A stretch of 64,000 nt of DNA from Dehalococcoidia bacterium (GCA_022826965.1 JAJDTU010000013.1:1-64000), one strand, 5' to 3'; counted from the first letter of the stretch, positions 17,511-26,309 are shown. Program-made: numbers and translations. Notes: generated by a model not told the origin, from the sequence alone.

Positions 17511-17996
17511 CTAGGGGATCTCGGTCGGGCATTCGCGACGAATGCCAAGCACGGCGAGCTGGCGGCCGCCGCCCACAAAGCAGGCGACGCAGGTGGAGAG
17601 GTCGAGGATCTCGTCGTCTGAGAACAGGGCTCGCAGGCCAACCCAGTAGTCGTCGTCCATCGACGAGTGGTCGTAGCTGAAGCGCTCGGCGAAGTCGATC
17701 GCGGCGCGTTCCCGATCGGTGTAGAGCGAGCTCTCGCGATAGTTCGAGACCTCTGCGTAGGCCGCTTCAGTCAGACCGTTCTGCATCGCCGATGCAGAGC
17801 GTGTGTCCAGTCAAACGGAACATTGGTTGATCTCAGCGATGCGCATGCGCACGAGTTCGCGTTCGCGCGCCGGCAACTGGCTGTGCTCGATGACGGCGCG
17901 CGAGAGCGCGCTCATCGCCACGCCCAGTTCGGGGCGCGCCTGGAAGAGACGGGTGCTCTCTTCGCCTTCACCCGGGGCGATGTCGATCCGTGCCAT
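17511..17996 (-). CDS. AhpD-like (carboxymuconolactone decarboxylase fold) selenoprotein, CxxU
   Basis: Read through the TGA at 17811-17813, this is a 161-residue AhpD/CMD-family protein. The ATG at 17996 has AGGAG 7 bases upstream. The catalytic block reads LVRMRIAEINQCSV-U-LDTRSASAM, with Cys59 and Sec62 exactly where the family has CxxC, followed by the usual DRERAAIDFAERF. Without readthrough both halves are short in-frame ORFs, each lacking part of the active site. Relatives are alkylhydroperoxidase partners or peroxidases. A good stem-loop follows the TGA. It is the first gene of a three-gene operon with the UGSC-type protein. Confidence 0.9.
17780..17798 (-). promoter_or_regulatory. 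bSECIS stem-loop of the AhpD-like gene
   Basis: Starting 13 bases after the TGA, TCTGCATC and GATGCAGA form a perfect 8-bp stem around the loop GGC. The loop begins 21 bases after the TGA with GG, which fits the known rule for bacterial SECIS elements: a stem-loop inside the coding region, loop about 16-37 bases downstream, with a conserved G at its start. This would recruit SelB. Confidence 0.8.
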
Positions 17997-18106
17997 GGCT
18001 AGCTCCTGCCGTCGAATTGATGCTAGCGGTGGTGGATCGGCGTCACAATGCAGCGCCGCGTCGGTCGGCGAGGATTGGAGGCAGGGATCTTCCACGCCAG
18101 GCTGTT

Positions 18107-18766
18107 TCAGCTGGGTCGGCGATCGGTCGATGTGGGCTGTGGTTGTGCGGCATCGATGCGTCGGCGGACAATCGCGCTTCTGAACAGCACGAGGCCGGCC
18201 ATCGCCGTCAACCCGGCGACGAGTTCGATTTCGGCATCGGCGGAGACGGTGGGCTCAATGTTGAAGGCCAGGCCCAGGCCCAGCATGAGCAGGTATCCGG
18301 TGCAGATGCCCCAGGCGGAGCGGAGCCGACGTTTGCGCAAGAGCAGCACGGTGGCGACGCCGACGACGGCCGCGAGCAGGGTCAGGACCGGGACCAGGGC
18401 GAGGCTCACGCCGATCAGCGGCGTCATACCGTCGCCGCCGCGGAGCGAGGCGAAGATCGAGGCCCAATGACCAACGATGGCAGCCGCGGCAGCGACCAGG
18501 GTTAGCGGTGCGTCCACGCCGAGTGCCCATGCCACGACCACGGCGACCGATCCCTTGCCGACGTCGCCGGCGAAGACGAGCAGTCCGCTGCGACGTCCGA
18601 CGTTCCAGAACACGTTGGCCGTTCCGCCCAGCGTGGAGCCGGTGCTGAACACGTCGACTCCCTCGACGTAGCGGCTCACCCAGAGCGCGAACGGCAACGC
18701 GCCGAGCAGATAGCCGATGACGCCGGAAGCGACGAGCTGCAGTATGTCCAACGGGCTATCGAGCAT
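18107..18766 (-). CDS. PlsY-like glycerol-3-phosphate acyltransferase family protein
   Basis: 219 residues with five or so membrane helices. The PlsY plan is visible: GYLLGALPFALWVSR at residues ~18-32, then GSTLGGTANVFWNVGRR with FAGDVGKG, then GHWASIFASLRGGDGMTP. In true PlsY these loops read close to GSGNPGATN and FKGGKG, which bind the acyl phosphate and glycerol phosphate; here both are altered (TLGGTAN, LRGGDG). It may be a paralogue with another acyl acceptor rather than the housekeeping enzyme. Confidence 0.8.
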   Translation of the reverse strand: MLDSPLDILQLVASGVIGYLLGALPFALWVSRYVEGVDVFSTGSTLGGTANVFWNVGRRSGLLVFAGDVGKGSVAVVVAWALGVDAPLTLVAAAAAIVGHWASIFASLRGGDGMTPLIGVSLALVPVLTLLAAVVGVATVLLLRKRRLRSAWGICTGYLLMLGLGLAFNIEPTVSADAEIELVAGLTAMAGLVLFRSAIVRRRIDAAQPQPTSTDRRPS

Positions 18767-18990
18767 GACGCGCGATCAGTTGTGGCGAGTCCGAGCGGCG
18801 GCTCGGGTGGTCACGACGACCTTGCCCTCCAATCGATCCGACATCGAAATCCCGTTCCTCGTTCCGCTTGCGGCGCCCGCCGCGCTAGCCGCCGGGCTCA
18901 GTGTATGAAGTACGGATCGAGGCATTCAGCTCCGGACCGCGCTCTAGAATGGGCACTCCGAACGCCCTGTGGTTGGAGCGGTGCTTGAGG

Positions 18991-19203
18991 ATGGGCTTCT
19001 CCACGCACCCGCAGTTTGTCAAGGACCACCAGCCCGACGAGGGCTGTGTGGGCTGTCTGCGACCGTTCCCGCGCCTGTGTCGATGCGGCGGTCAGATCCA
19101 CGCAGAGCGCGGCGACGAGAACGAGGCCGGAGATATCTGGCTCAGGCGCTGGTGTTCGGAGTGCGGGATCGATTGGGACGAGCCGATTCGGGCGAAGTCG
19201 TAG
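18991..19203 (+). CDS. small Cys-rich (zinc-ribbon-like) protein
   Basis: About 70 residues, 100 if the in-frame GTG at 18901 is used; ATG at 18949 is another option. Three Cys groups, CVGC, CRCGG and CSECG, with a conserved-looking GQIHAE between, could bind one or two zinc ions. Codon choice is strongly GC-ending, as in neighbouring genes, which supports coding. The family is not recognised. A strong hairpin at 19252-19271 follows. Confidence 0.55.
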   Translation: MGFSTHPQFVKDHQPDEGCVGCLRPFPRLCRCGGQIHAERGDENEAGDIWLRRWCSECGIDWDEPIRAKS

Positions 19204-19251
19204 CCCACGAGGATTCCACGTCCTCAGTCTCAACCTTTGGAAGAGTGGGCG

Positions 19252-19271
19252 GCCCCCGCCTGCGCGGGGGC
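19252..19271. terminator. bidirectional terminator-like hairpin
   Basis: GCCCCCGC-CTGC-GCGGGGGC, a perfect 8-bp GC stem, lies between the ends of two convergent genes (the Cys-rich gene on plus and the HAD gene on minus). No T-run follows on either side. Confidence 0.55.
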
Positions 19272-19303
19272 GACTTTGGGTGGAGGGACGGCGGAAGCAG
19301 GAA

Positions 19304-19657
19304 TCAGGGTTGCGGCTGGAAGTGGGGATGGGCGACGGCCTCGTCGGGCCAGAGGAAGTCGAACCCGGCTTTGAGCGCGTACTGGCGGTCGAGGTCTTCG
19401 CGGTCGCCGATGTGCAGGTAGACGTCGGCGTCGAACTTCGCCTTGACATCGGGCAGCATGTGCTTGCCGACGACGAAATCGACCTCGATGTCGTGGTCGG
19501 CCCAGATCGCTCGTTGGCTGCTGAGCGTGCGATCGGAACAGCTGCCGATCAGAAAGTTCTTGTCGCGGACCAGACGGACCATGTCCATGGTCAGCGGGCC
19601 CGGCGGGTCGCCGACCTCCAGGGTGCCGTCAATGTCGAAGCTGATCAGAACCGTCAC
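19304..19657 (-). CDS. HAD-superfamily hydrolase-like protein
   Basis: 117 residues starting with GTG. Motif I is ISFDIDGTLE near the N-terminus, a serine motif II lies in IGSCSDRTLSS, and the acidic motif IV is in YLHIGDREDLDRQYALKAGF. It lacks a cap domain and is short for the superfamily, so it is a minimal HAD phosphatase of unknown substrate. A family B repeat lies just upstream of the start and may carry part of the leader. Confidence 0.8.
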   Translation of the reverse strand: MTVLISFDIDGTLEVGDPPGPLTMDMVRLVRDKNFLIGSCSDRTLSSQRAIWADHDIEVDFVVGKHMLPDVKAKFDADVYLHIGDREDLDRQYALKAGFDFLWPDEAVAHPHFQPQP

Positions 19658-19660
19658 AAT

Positions 19661-19704
19661 GCCCCCCTTCAGCCTTCGGCAGCTTCCCCCTACGGGGGGA
19701 AGCG
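19661..19704. repeat. dispersed palindromic repeat, family B
   Basis: GCCCCCCTTCA, then GCC-TTC-GGC, then CTTCCCCC-TA-CGGGGGGAAG. It fills the gap between the thiolase-like gene stop and the HAD gene start, both on the minus strand. Confidence 0.7.
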
Positions 19705-19714
19705 AAGCAGCGTT

Positions 19715-21049
19715 CTAGTCGGGGCTGGCGCTCCAGACGGTGTAGTTTCCTCCGAGCGGCATGGGTCCGCCGGAGACTCCGACCTCCGGTTTGACGCCGG
19801 TGACCTGTCGCGCGCCGGCGCGGCCCTGGAGCTGCTGGATGCAGTCGGTGTGCATCCACACCCGGCTGCGGCCGCTACCGACGTTGCCGCCGCTGGGCGA
19901 GACCGGGTTGGGGCCCTCGATGCTGATGTCGGTCTGGTAGAAGTCGAGCGCTTCGCCGAACTTGATCCCGCGATAGCCCAGGCCCTCCAGATGGAACTGG
20001 TGGAAGAGCGAGAAACCGTCGTACATGTTCTCGAAGGAGAGGTCATCGGCGCTGATGCCGGCGCCCTCGTAGATCTTGCGGCCGGTGCGTGCGGTGTCCG
20101 CTTCCACCTCGTCGAGGGTGGGCAGCAGGCTGCGAGGTCGGGTGTTGCTGGACGCGTGATTGAGGATGTAGACGGGCTTCTGCTTCATGTCCTGCGCGCG
20201 TTCGGCCGTGGAGAAGAGGTAGGCCCCGGACATCATGATCGGGATGTCGTTGTCGAACAGGTTGGCCGGCTTGGCGATCCAGCGGGAAGCCAGGTAGTCC
20301 TCGGGGATTAGCTCCTCGGGTCGGTGCTGCGCCCAGTAGCCCTCGGGGAATCTGAGCCCGTTGCGGCGCGAGTTCTCCATGAAGGGGGCCATCATCTCGT
20401 GCGTCTTGCCGTACCTGCGGCAGTACTCGGCGAACTGCAGGGCCGTGCTGTAGGAGGCGGGACCGCCCCAGAGCTGGGTGATCGCCGGGGTGCCGGGGAT
20501 GGCGTTGCCGGCGTTGGCGCCGCCCTGGTAGTAGCGGCCCTCGAAGTTGTGCCAGCTCTTGACGACGAGGCAGGTGTGGGTCAGTCCGTCTCCGACGGCC
20601 TGGGCGGTCACGTTGAGGGCATTCGACATGCAGCCGGGACCGTACATCGTGAACTGAACGTTGGTCAGCTCGGGCATGTTAGCCAGCAGCCACTCGGCGC
20701 TGAGCTTGGCGATGCCGTCGAGCGGGTCATCGGTCTGATTGAAGCTCTGGATCACGTCCATCGGCAGCGGCTTGCCCGCCTCCCAGAACGCGCCGGTCGT
20801 GGTCACGGGGACAACGACCAGACCGTCGATCTGATCGGGCGCGACGCCGGCGTCGTCGATCGCCTTGCGCAGCGCGTCGATGGTGATCGCACCGACGCAG
20901 GTCTCGGCCCGGCCGTCCCAGCGACGGGATGTCGGCCCATGGCCAACGCCGACGGCGGCGACCTTGCCGCGGTGTTCCCAGATGCCGAGCCCTTCGTCGT
21001 TGCGGTACATCGAGTCGGGAGCGGTTGGTGTCGTCATGTCGTGCTCCAA
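19715..21049 (-). CDS. thiolase-like protein (SCP-x/lipid-transfer type)
   Basis: 444 residues of the thiolase fold, of the kind paired with DUF35 proteins. Visible blocks: VAAVGVGHGPTSR, CVGAITIDALRKAIDDAGV, the nucleophile region MYGPGCMSNALNVTAQAV with the probable catalytic Cys, and the end VSPSGGNVGSGRSRVWMHTD in place of the canonical NPSGG. The related steroid and fatty-acid enzymes carry out retro-thiolase or aldol cleavage. It follows the DUF35 gene by 29 bases; the two probably form a complex. Confidence 0.87.
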   Translation of the reverse strand: MEHDMTTPTAPDSMYRNDEGLGIWEHRGKVAAVGVGHGPTSRRWDGRAETCVGAITIDALRKAIDDAGVAPDQIDGLVVVPVTTTGAFWEAGKPLPMDVIQSFNQTDDPLDGIAKLSAEWLLANMPELTNVQFTMYGPGCMSNALNVTAQAVGDGLTHTCLVVKSWHNFEGRYYQGGANAGNAIPGTPAITQLWGGPASYSTALQFAEYCRRYGKTHEMMAPFMENSRRNGLRFPEGYWAQHRPEELIPEDYLASRWIAKPANLFDNDIPIMMSGAYLFSTAERAQDMKQKPVYILNHASSNTRPRSLLPTLDEVEADTARTGRKIYEGAGISADDLSFENMYDGFSLFHQFHLEGLGYRGIKFGEALDFYQTDISIEGPNPVSPSGGNVGSGRSRVWMHTDCIQQLQGRAGARQVTGVKPEVGVSGGPMPLGGNYTVWSASPD

Positions 21050-21078
21050 GCCAAACAGGGTTGTCAGATCAGCTACGG

Positions 21079-21492
21079 TCAGTCTTCAATCACGCGCCAC
21101 TCGGGGACGAGTTGACCGTTGGCCGAGGGCTCGAAGATCACCTCGACGGCCGCGCCGACGGGCACTTCGTCGACCGGTACGCCGGGCAGGTGCGAATACA
21201 TCTGGATGCCGGGATCGTCATCGAGCATGATCACGGCGAGGTTGAACGGCTGATCCTCCTGGAGCAGCCGTACGGGACAGTCATGCACGACGCCGTAGTT
21301 GTAGATCGTGCCGCGACCGCTGACCTGCTTCCACTCGAGTTCCGCACCCTCGTCGCAGTCGCGGCAGCTGTCGGACGGCGGATGCTGCAGCCGATCGCAG
21401 TCGACGCAGTTCTGGATCACCAGGCGTTTTTCGTTCGCGGCGTCCCAGAAGGGTTGACTGAGGCTGTCCGGCTCGACGCCTTGCTTGGTCAT
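21079..21492 (-). CDS. OB-fold/zinc-ribbon DUF35 (ChsH2-like) protein
   Basis: 137 residues from the ATG at 21492; the longer open frame upstream runs into the divergent intergenic region and is not used. The four-Cys ribbon is CVDCDRLQHPPSDSCRDCD (rubredoxin-like), followed by the OB domain VSGRGTIYNYGVVHDCPV. Such proteins are partners of SCP-x-like thiolases, where they contribute to acyl-CoA binding. Head-to-head with the carboxyltransferase gene at 21697. Confidence 0.88.
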   Translation of the reverse strand: MTKQGVEPDSLSQPFWDAANEKRLVIQNCVDCDRLQHPPSDSCRDCDEGAELEWKQVSGRGTIYNYGVVHDCPVRLLQEDQPFNLAVIMLDDDPGIQMYSHLPGVPVDEVPVGAAVEVIFEPSANGQLVPEWRVIED

Positions 21493-21696
21493 CGGTTCCC
21501 CCTGTGAACTGGCAGCGCCGCCCGAACGCTGGCGGCGTTGATGCAGAATACAGTCAGCAGCGGACCGATGCGCGGGTCCGACTCGCGGACAGTCCGCCGC
21601 GGGCGGCGGTCTCCGAGCGTTTGCCCCGCTTAGCCTGTGGGAGGGTCGGCGCGCGAGCGCGCAACGGCATGACCGAGGGAACCGAGGGAGTGATCC

Positions 21697-23256
21697 ATGA
21701 GCTGGCAACAGGAGATCGAGGAGCTGGCGCGCCGCCATGCGCTGAAGGAGGCGATGGGCGGTCCGAGCGGGATCGAGCGGCAGCATTCGCAGGGCAAGCT
21801 CACGGTGCGCGAACGGATCGAGCTGCTGGCCGATCCGGGCAGTTTCGACGAGATGGGCAAGCTGCAGGGCACATCAACCTACGACGAGCGGGGCGAGCAG
21901 GTCTCGTTCACACCGGTCAGCAGTGTGCGCGGGCTGGCCAGGGTGAACGGTCGTCGCGTATTCGTGCGCGGTCAGGACTTCACGATTCGCGGCGGGTCGG
22001 CTCGGACCGACGACGGCGGCGTGGACATCGGTCACGGACATCCCGATGCGCTGGAGCTGCAACTGCCGATGGTCAACCTGATCGACGGGGCGGGCGGCAG
22101 CGTGACCGAGTTCTCCGACCTCGGCCGCACCTATATTCCCGACGGCGGGCAGTTCGAGGACTTCTGCAAGATCCTCAGCATCGCCCCGGTGGTCTCGGCC
22201 GTGCTCGGTCCGGCGGCCGGCGGTCTGGCCCCCGTGCCGTGTCTGAGCCACTTCAGCGTGATCGCCAAGGGAACGGGCCAGGTCTTTCCCGGCGGGCCGC
22301 CGGTGGTCAAGGCCGCGCTGGGCCTGGAGATCGACAAGGAAGACCTCGGTGGTCACGCGATCCACACGCGGATCAGCGGCGTCGTCGACAACGTGGCCGA
22401 GGATGAGGCGGCGGCGATCGAGCAGGTCAAGCAGTTCCTCAGCTACCTGCCCGATAACGTCTGGGAGATGCCGCCCCGCGGCGACACGTCTGACGATCCC
22501 AACCGCCGCGACGAGCGCCTGCTCACCCTGATTCCGCGCAACAAGCGCCGACCGTACGACGTTCGTGTGATCCTGGAAGGCGTGCTGGACCAGGACTCGT
22601 TCTTCGAGATCGCGCCCGACTACGGCACGTCGCGCATCGTCGGACTGGGGCGGGCACACGGCTATCCCGTCGGGGTGATGACCAACAATCCCTTCCAACG
22701 GGGCGGATCGATGGATGTGGCGGCGGCGGAGAAGTCGACGCGGCTGGTGCAGCTCTGCGACACGTTCCATATACCCATGGTCGTGCTGATGGACGATCCC
22801 GGCTTTCTCGTCGGTCCTGCTTCCGAAGAGCAGGGGATTGAGCGGGCCGGCTCGCGCCTGGTGCACGCGATAGTGCACAGCCGGATGCCGTGGATCTCGT
22901 TCATCTGCCGACAGTCGTTCGGGTTGGCCGGCAGCCTCCAGTACCGGCCGGGACCGCATCTGTATCGGCGCTTCGCCTGGGTCTCGGGTCACTGGGGCTC
23001 GATGCACATCGAGGGCGGCACAAGCGCGGCGTTCCGGCGGATCATCGAGTCCTCGCCGGATCCCGAGGCGAAGCGGCAGGAGTTGGAAGAGACGTTCCAG
23101 CGAATCTCATCGCCGTTCCGCACGGCCGAGGCGAGCGGGCTCGACCTGATCGACCCGCGCGACACCCGCGCCCGATTGTGCGACTTCGTCGAACTGGCCC
23201 AGGGGGTGATCAAGACGCAGCTCGGGCCCGGTTCAGGCCCGACGTTCCGACCCTAG
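21697..23256 (+). CDS. acyl-CoA carboxylase, carboxyltransferase beta subunit
   Basis: 519 residues, the usual length for propionyl/acetyl-CoA carboxylase beta chains. It starts with the typical helix then GPSGIERQHSQGKLTVRERIELL; later blocks are the oxyanion region LIDGAGGSV and, in the biotin half, GVMTNNPFQRGGSMDVAAAE and MVVLMDDPGFLVG. It transfers CO2 from carboxybiotin to an acyl-CoA. No biotin carboxylase or biotin carrier gene is in the window. Confidence 0.9.
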   Translation: MSWQQEIEELARRHALKEAMGGPSGIERQHSQGKLTVRERIELLADPGSFDEMGKLQGTSTYDERGEQVSFTPVSSVRGLARVNGRRVFVRGQDFTIRGGSARTDDGGVDIGHGHPDALELQLPMVNLIDGAGGSVTEFSDLGRTYIPDGGQFEDFCKILSIAPVVSAVLGPAAGGLAPVPCLSHFSVIAKGTGQVFPGGPPVVKAALGLEIDKEDLGGHAIHTRISGVVDNVAEDEAAAIEQVKQFLSYLPDNVWEMPPRGDTSDDPNRRDERLLTLIPRNKRRPYDVRVILEGVLDQDSFFEIAPDYGTSRIVGLGRAHGYPVGVMTNNPFQRGGSMDVAAAEKSTRLVQLCDTFHIPMVVLMDDPGFLVGPASEEQGIERAGSRLVHAIVHSRMPWISFICRQSFGLAGSLQYRPGPHLYRRFAWVSGHWGSMHIEGGTSAAFRRIIESSPDPEAKRQELEETFQRISSPFRTAEASGLDLIDPRDTRARLCDFVELAQGVIKTQLGPGSGPTFRP

Positions 23257-23269
23257 AAGGCAACAGGTT

Positions 23270-23291
23270 CCCGATCTGGTCGGGGATCGGG
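23270..23291. terminator. hairpin after the carboxyltransferase gene
   Basis: CCCGATC and GATCGGG pair around an 8-base loop, 13 bases after the stop codon. A short palindrome AACGCA-A-TGCGTT follows at 23323-23335, just before the next gene, and might be an operator. Confidence 0.4.
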
Positions 23292-23350
23292 TAGCTTCGA
23301 GTGGCAGACCCGAGCGACGACTAACGCAATGCGTTGGCGAGGAGGCGATC

Positions 23351-23653
23351 GTGAAGACCTTGATTCTGGAACTGATCACCCTGGTGGTGTTCTTCCCCCT
23401 GCGGATTGTCTCGCGTCTGTTCGGGCGTCGGGCGAATGCCAAGGTGCGGAACTGGCAGGACGGCATGTGGACGTGGGTGCTGGGGGCAGCCGCGGTGGGC
23501 TACATGGTCGGTGATCACCACGCGGGCGACGCAGGACAAGCCGCGACCGGCTACGACCCGGGTCACTTCGATGGCGGCCATCACGGCGGTGGTCACGACG
23601 TCGGCGGCGGCTTCGATGGCGGTGGCTTCGGCGGAGACGTCGGCAGCTTCTAG
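23351..23653 (+). CDS. small membrane protein with Gly/His-rich tail
   Basis: 100 residues from a GTG with GGAGG 6 bases upstream. An N-terminal hydrophobic stretch (LILELITLVVFFPLRIV) and a second one (WVLGAAAVGYMVG) flank a basic loop. The last ~45 residues are rich in Gly, His and Asp (HFDGGHHGGGHDVGGGF), which could bind metal ions. No family is recognised. It converges on the gamma-glutamyltransferase gene and overlaps its stop by 4 bases. Confidence 0.65.
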   Translation: MKTLILELITLVVFFPLRIVSRLFGRRANAKVRNWQDGMWTWVLGAAAVGYMVGDHHAGDAGQAATGYDPGHFDGGHHGGGHDVGGGFDGGGFGGDVGSF

Positions 23654-25284
23654 AGCGGGACGGCGCAGCCGTCGGCGCGTGGGTCCGAGCCACCCCAGAG
23701 CACGCCTCGTTCGGGGTCTCGGACGATGATTTGCCCCTTGCCCACGACTCCGGTGCGCATCGCTCCGCTGGCGGGAACGACCGGGTGGCCGCGCAGGGCG
23801 AGGGCTGAGAGCACTTCAATGCCGAAGGTGTCCTCGACGTATATGGGGCCGTTGGGCGGTTCCTCGTACATCGAGACGCGGGGTGCGTCGATGGCGGTCT
23901 GGGCGTCCATGCCGCGGTCGATCAGGTTGAGCACAACCTGGGTCTGTCCCTGGGGCTGGTTCCAGCCGCCCATGACGCCATAGCTGGCGAACAGGCTGCC
24001 GTCGTGGCGGGTGATCATCGAGGGCATGATCGTGTGGTAGGGCCGCTTGCCGCCGGCGAGGGCGTTGGGATGTTCGGGATCGTCAACCTCGAATCCCGCT
24101 CCGCGATTCTGCAGGCTGAAACCGCACTCGCGGGGGACGATGCAGCTACCGAAGCCCTCGTAGTTGGAGTTGATGAACGAGCAGGCGTTGCCGTCGCCAT
24201 CGGCGGCCGAGAGATACACCGTGTCGGACCTGCCGGGCAGGAATCCCGAGGAGGCAAGTTCGATCGCCTGGTCGTCGCAGATCAGTTGTCGCCGTTTCGC
24301 CGCGTACTTCTTGCTCAGCATCTCATCGACCGGGACCTCCGACCTGGCAGGATCGGCAACCAGGGCGCGCGCGTCGGCAAAGGCGAGGCGCAAGGCCTCG
24401 ATGATGATGTGCAGAACTTCCGGGGAACGAGCTTCGTACTCGCCGATTTCGAAGCCTTCGAGGATGTTGAGCGCCATCAGCGTCGTGATGCCCTGGCCGT
24501 TGGGCGGGCATTCCCAGACGCGGTGGCGGCGGTAGGTGGTCGAAATGGCGTCGTCGAATGTGGAGCAGTGGTTGGCGAGATCGCTGAGCGCCATCACGCC
24601 GCCGTTCTCGTCCATGGCATCGACGATCCGCTCAGCCGGGCGGCCTCGGTAGAAGGCGTCGGGTCCGCCCTCTGCGACCTCACGCATCACCCGCGCGATG
24701 TGCCGGTTGGTCCAGACTTCGCCGGCCCGGGGCGCCTTGCCGTTGAGCAGCAGATCGCTCCCCGCCGGTCCTTTCTCCGCCAACAGAGCGGCCTGGAAGT
24801 CCCAGCCGCGCGCGATGGCGGGGGTCATGGCGAAGCCCTGCTCGGCGTGCTCGATTGCGGGTTGGAGCACGTCGGCCAGCGACATCCGACCGAAGCGGGT
24901 GACAGTGTCGTGCCAGCCCATGATCGAACCGGGCACGGTCACGGCGTGCGGGCCCTGGCGCTCCCAGCCGCCGCACTTCTCGACGACATCGAGGCCGAGC
25001 GCGACGGGCGATCGGCCGCTGCCGTTGAGTGCGGAGACCGACTGGTCGTCGGCGTTGTAGAACAGAGCGAAGCAGTCGCCGCCGATGCCGGTCGAAGTCG
25101 GCTCGACGACGGCGAGCGTCGCGGCGGCCGCGACTGCGGCGTCGGCGGCGTTACCGCCTTCGCTGAGGATGCGCAGACCGGCCATCGATGCGAGCGGCTG
25201 ACTGGTGGCGACGATGCCCTTGGTGGAGAGAACGGGGGAACGCCGTGATTCGAAGCGGAAGTGGTGTTTCGGTAGGTCGGTCAT
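23650..25284 (-). CDS. gamma-glutamyltransferase family protein
   Basis: 544 residues from the ATG at 25284, chosen because residue 2 onward resembles GGT starts and no signal peptide is lost by excluding the short upstream extension. The heterodimer-forming autocleavage site is the Thr of LPGRSDTVYLSAADGDGN, preceding the small subunit. GGNAADAAVAAAATLAVVEP and TGIGGDCFALFY mark the large subunit. With no signal peptide seen, it may be a cytoplasmic acylase or GGT that degrades gamma-glutamyl compounds. Confidence 0.92.
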   Translation of the reverse strand: MTDLPKHHFRFESRRSPVLSTKGIVATSQPLASMAGLRILSEGGNAADAAVAAAATLAVVEPTSTGIGGDCFALFYNADDQSVSALNGSGRSPVALGLDVVEKCGGWERQGPHAVTVPGSIMGWHDTVTRFGRMSLADVLQPAIEHAEQGFAMTPAIARGWDFQAALLAEKGPAGSDLLLNGKAPRAGEVWTNRHIARVMREVAEGGPDAFYRGRPAERIVDAMDENGGVMALSDLANHCSTFDDAISTTYRRHRVWECPPNGQGITTLMALNILEGFEIGEYEARSPEVLHIIIEALRLAFADARALVADPARSEVPVDEMLSKKYAAKRRQLICDDQAIELASSGFLPGRSDTVYLSAADGDGNACSFINSNYEGFGSCIVPRECGFSLQNRGAGFEVDDPEHPNALAGGKRPYHTIMPSMITRHDGSLFASYGVMGGWNQPQGQTQVVLNLIDRGMDAQTAIDAPRVSMYEEPPNGPIYVEDTFGIEVLSALALRGHPVVPASGAMRTGVVGKGQIIVRDPERGVLWGGSDPRADGCAVPL

Positions 25285-25367
25285 GCGGCACAGTCTACGC
25301 ACAGTCAAGGAAGGGCCTAAACTGGCAAGCGAATATTCCTACCTACGCGACAACGCGAGGAGTTGCC

Positions 25368-26282
25368 ATGACCACCGCCGCCGCACCGACCGTTACCCAG
25401 GAGCAGGTCGACTTCTATCACGAGAACGGCTTCCTGCTGATGCCCAAGTTGCTGCCCGACGACGTGCTGCAGGCGCTGCGCGACGAAACCGACCGGATCG
25501 TCGCCGAGGCGGCAGGGCTGACCGACCATAACGCTCAGTACGACCTCGAGGACTCGCACACGGCCGAGGAGCCACGGGTACGGCGGCTGAAGTCGCCATC
25601 CACGCATTGGCCCTTCTTCCGCGAGTTGGCCCAGCATCCGGTGCTGATGGAGGTCGTGACTGCGTTGATCGGTCCCAACGTCCGCTTGCAGAACGACAAG
25701 CTGAACATGAAGGCGGCCGAGTACGGCGCACCGGTCGAGTGGCACCAGGACTGGCCGTTCTACCCGCACACCAACGACGACCTCGTGGCGGCCGGCATCC
25801 TGCTTGACGACTGCTTCGCGATTAATGGTCCGCTGCTGGTTGTGCCGGGATCGCACAAGCGCAAGATCTACGACCACCATCACCCAGAGGGTCGCTACTT
25901 CACCGGCGCCGTGGAGCCCGACGAGTTCGACTGGGACATGGAGAAGGACCTGGTCGCGCTTGAGGGTCCGGCCGGGTCGGTTTCGTTCCATCACGTGCGA
26001 ACGATGCACGGCTCAGCTCTGAACCGCTCCGAGATCCAGCGCCGACTGCTGCTCTTCGGCTACGCCGCCGCTGATTCCTGGCCGATCATGGGTCTGGGGC
26101 CGCAGACACTGGAGCAGTACTGGAGCTTCATGTGCGCCGGCGAACCGGTCGAGCAGCCGCGCCAGACCGAAGTTCCCGCCTACCTGCCGCTGCCGGCCTC
26201 GCCGAAGCAGGGTTCGATTTACGAGAACCAGAAGACGGTCAAGAACCGCTTCTTCGACACGTACGAGGATCGGAAGGGGTAG
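25368..26282 (+). CDS. phytanoyl-CoA dioxygenase (PhyH) family protein
   Basis: 304 residues from the ATG at 25368, with GGAG just upstream. The Fe(II) facial triad is visible: His126 and Asp128 in EWHQDWPFYP and His214 in RTMHGSALNRS, with a following Arg for 2-oxoglutarate. The start VDFYHENGFLLMPKLLPDDVL is typical. The family hydroxylates diverse acyl, amino or natural-product substrates; the substrate here is unknown. A strong hairpin follows the stop. Confidence 0.93.
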   Translation: MTTAAAPTVTQEQVDFYHENGFLLMPKLLPDDVLQALRDETDRIVAEAAGLTDHNAQYDLEDSHTAEEPRVRRLKSPSTHWPFFRELAQHPVLMEVVTALIGPNVRLQNDKLNMKAAEYGAPVEWHQDWPFYPHTNDDLVAAGILLDDCFAINGPLLVVPGSHKRKIYDHHHPEGRYFTGAVEPDEFDWDMEKDLVALEGPAGSVSFHHVRTMHGSALNRSEIQRRLLLFGYAAADSWPIMGLGPQTLEQYWSFMCAGEPVEQPRQTEVPAYLPLPASPKQGSIYENQKTVKNRFFDTYEDRKG

Positions 26283-26309
26283 CTCCCGGCTTCGATCTGC
26301 TGTTCTACA

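Noticed and set aside
17208-17813. Treating the two in-frame TGA codons as ordinary pseudogene mutations
   Set aside because: Both fall at catalytic thiol positions of their families, the frames on both sides are intact with good ribosome-binding sites, and one has a near-perfect SECIS hairpin.
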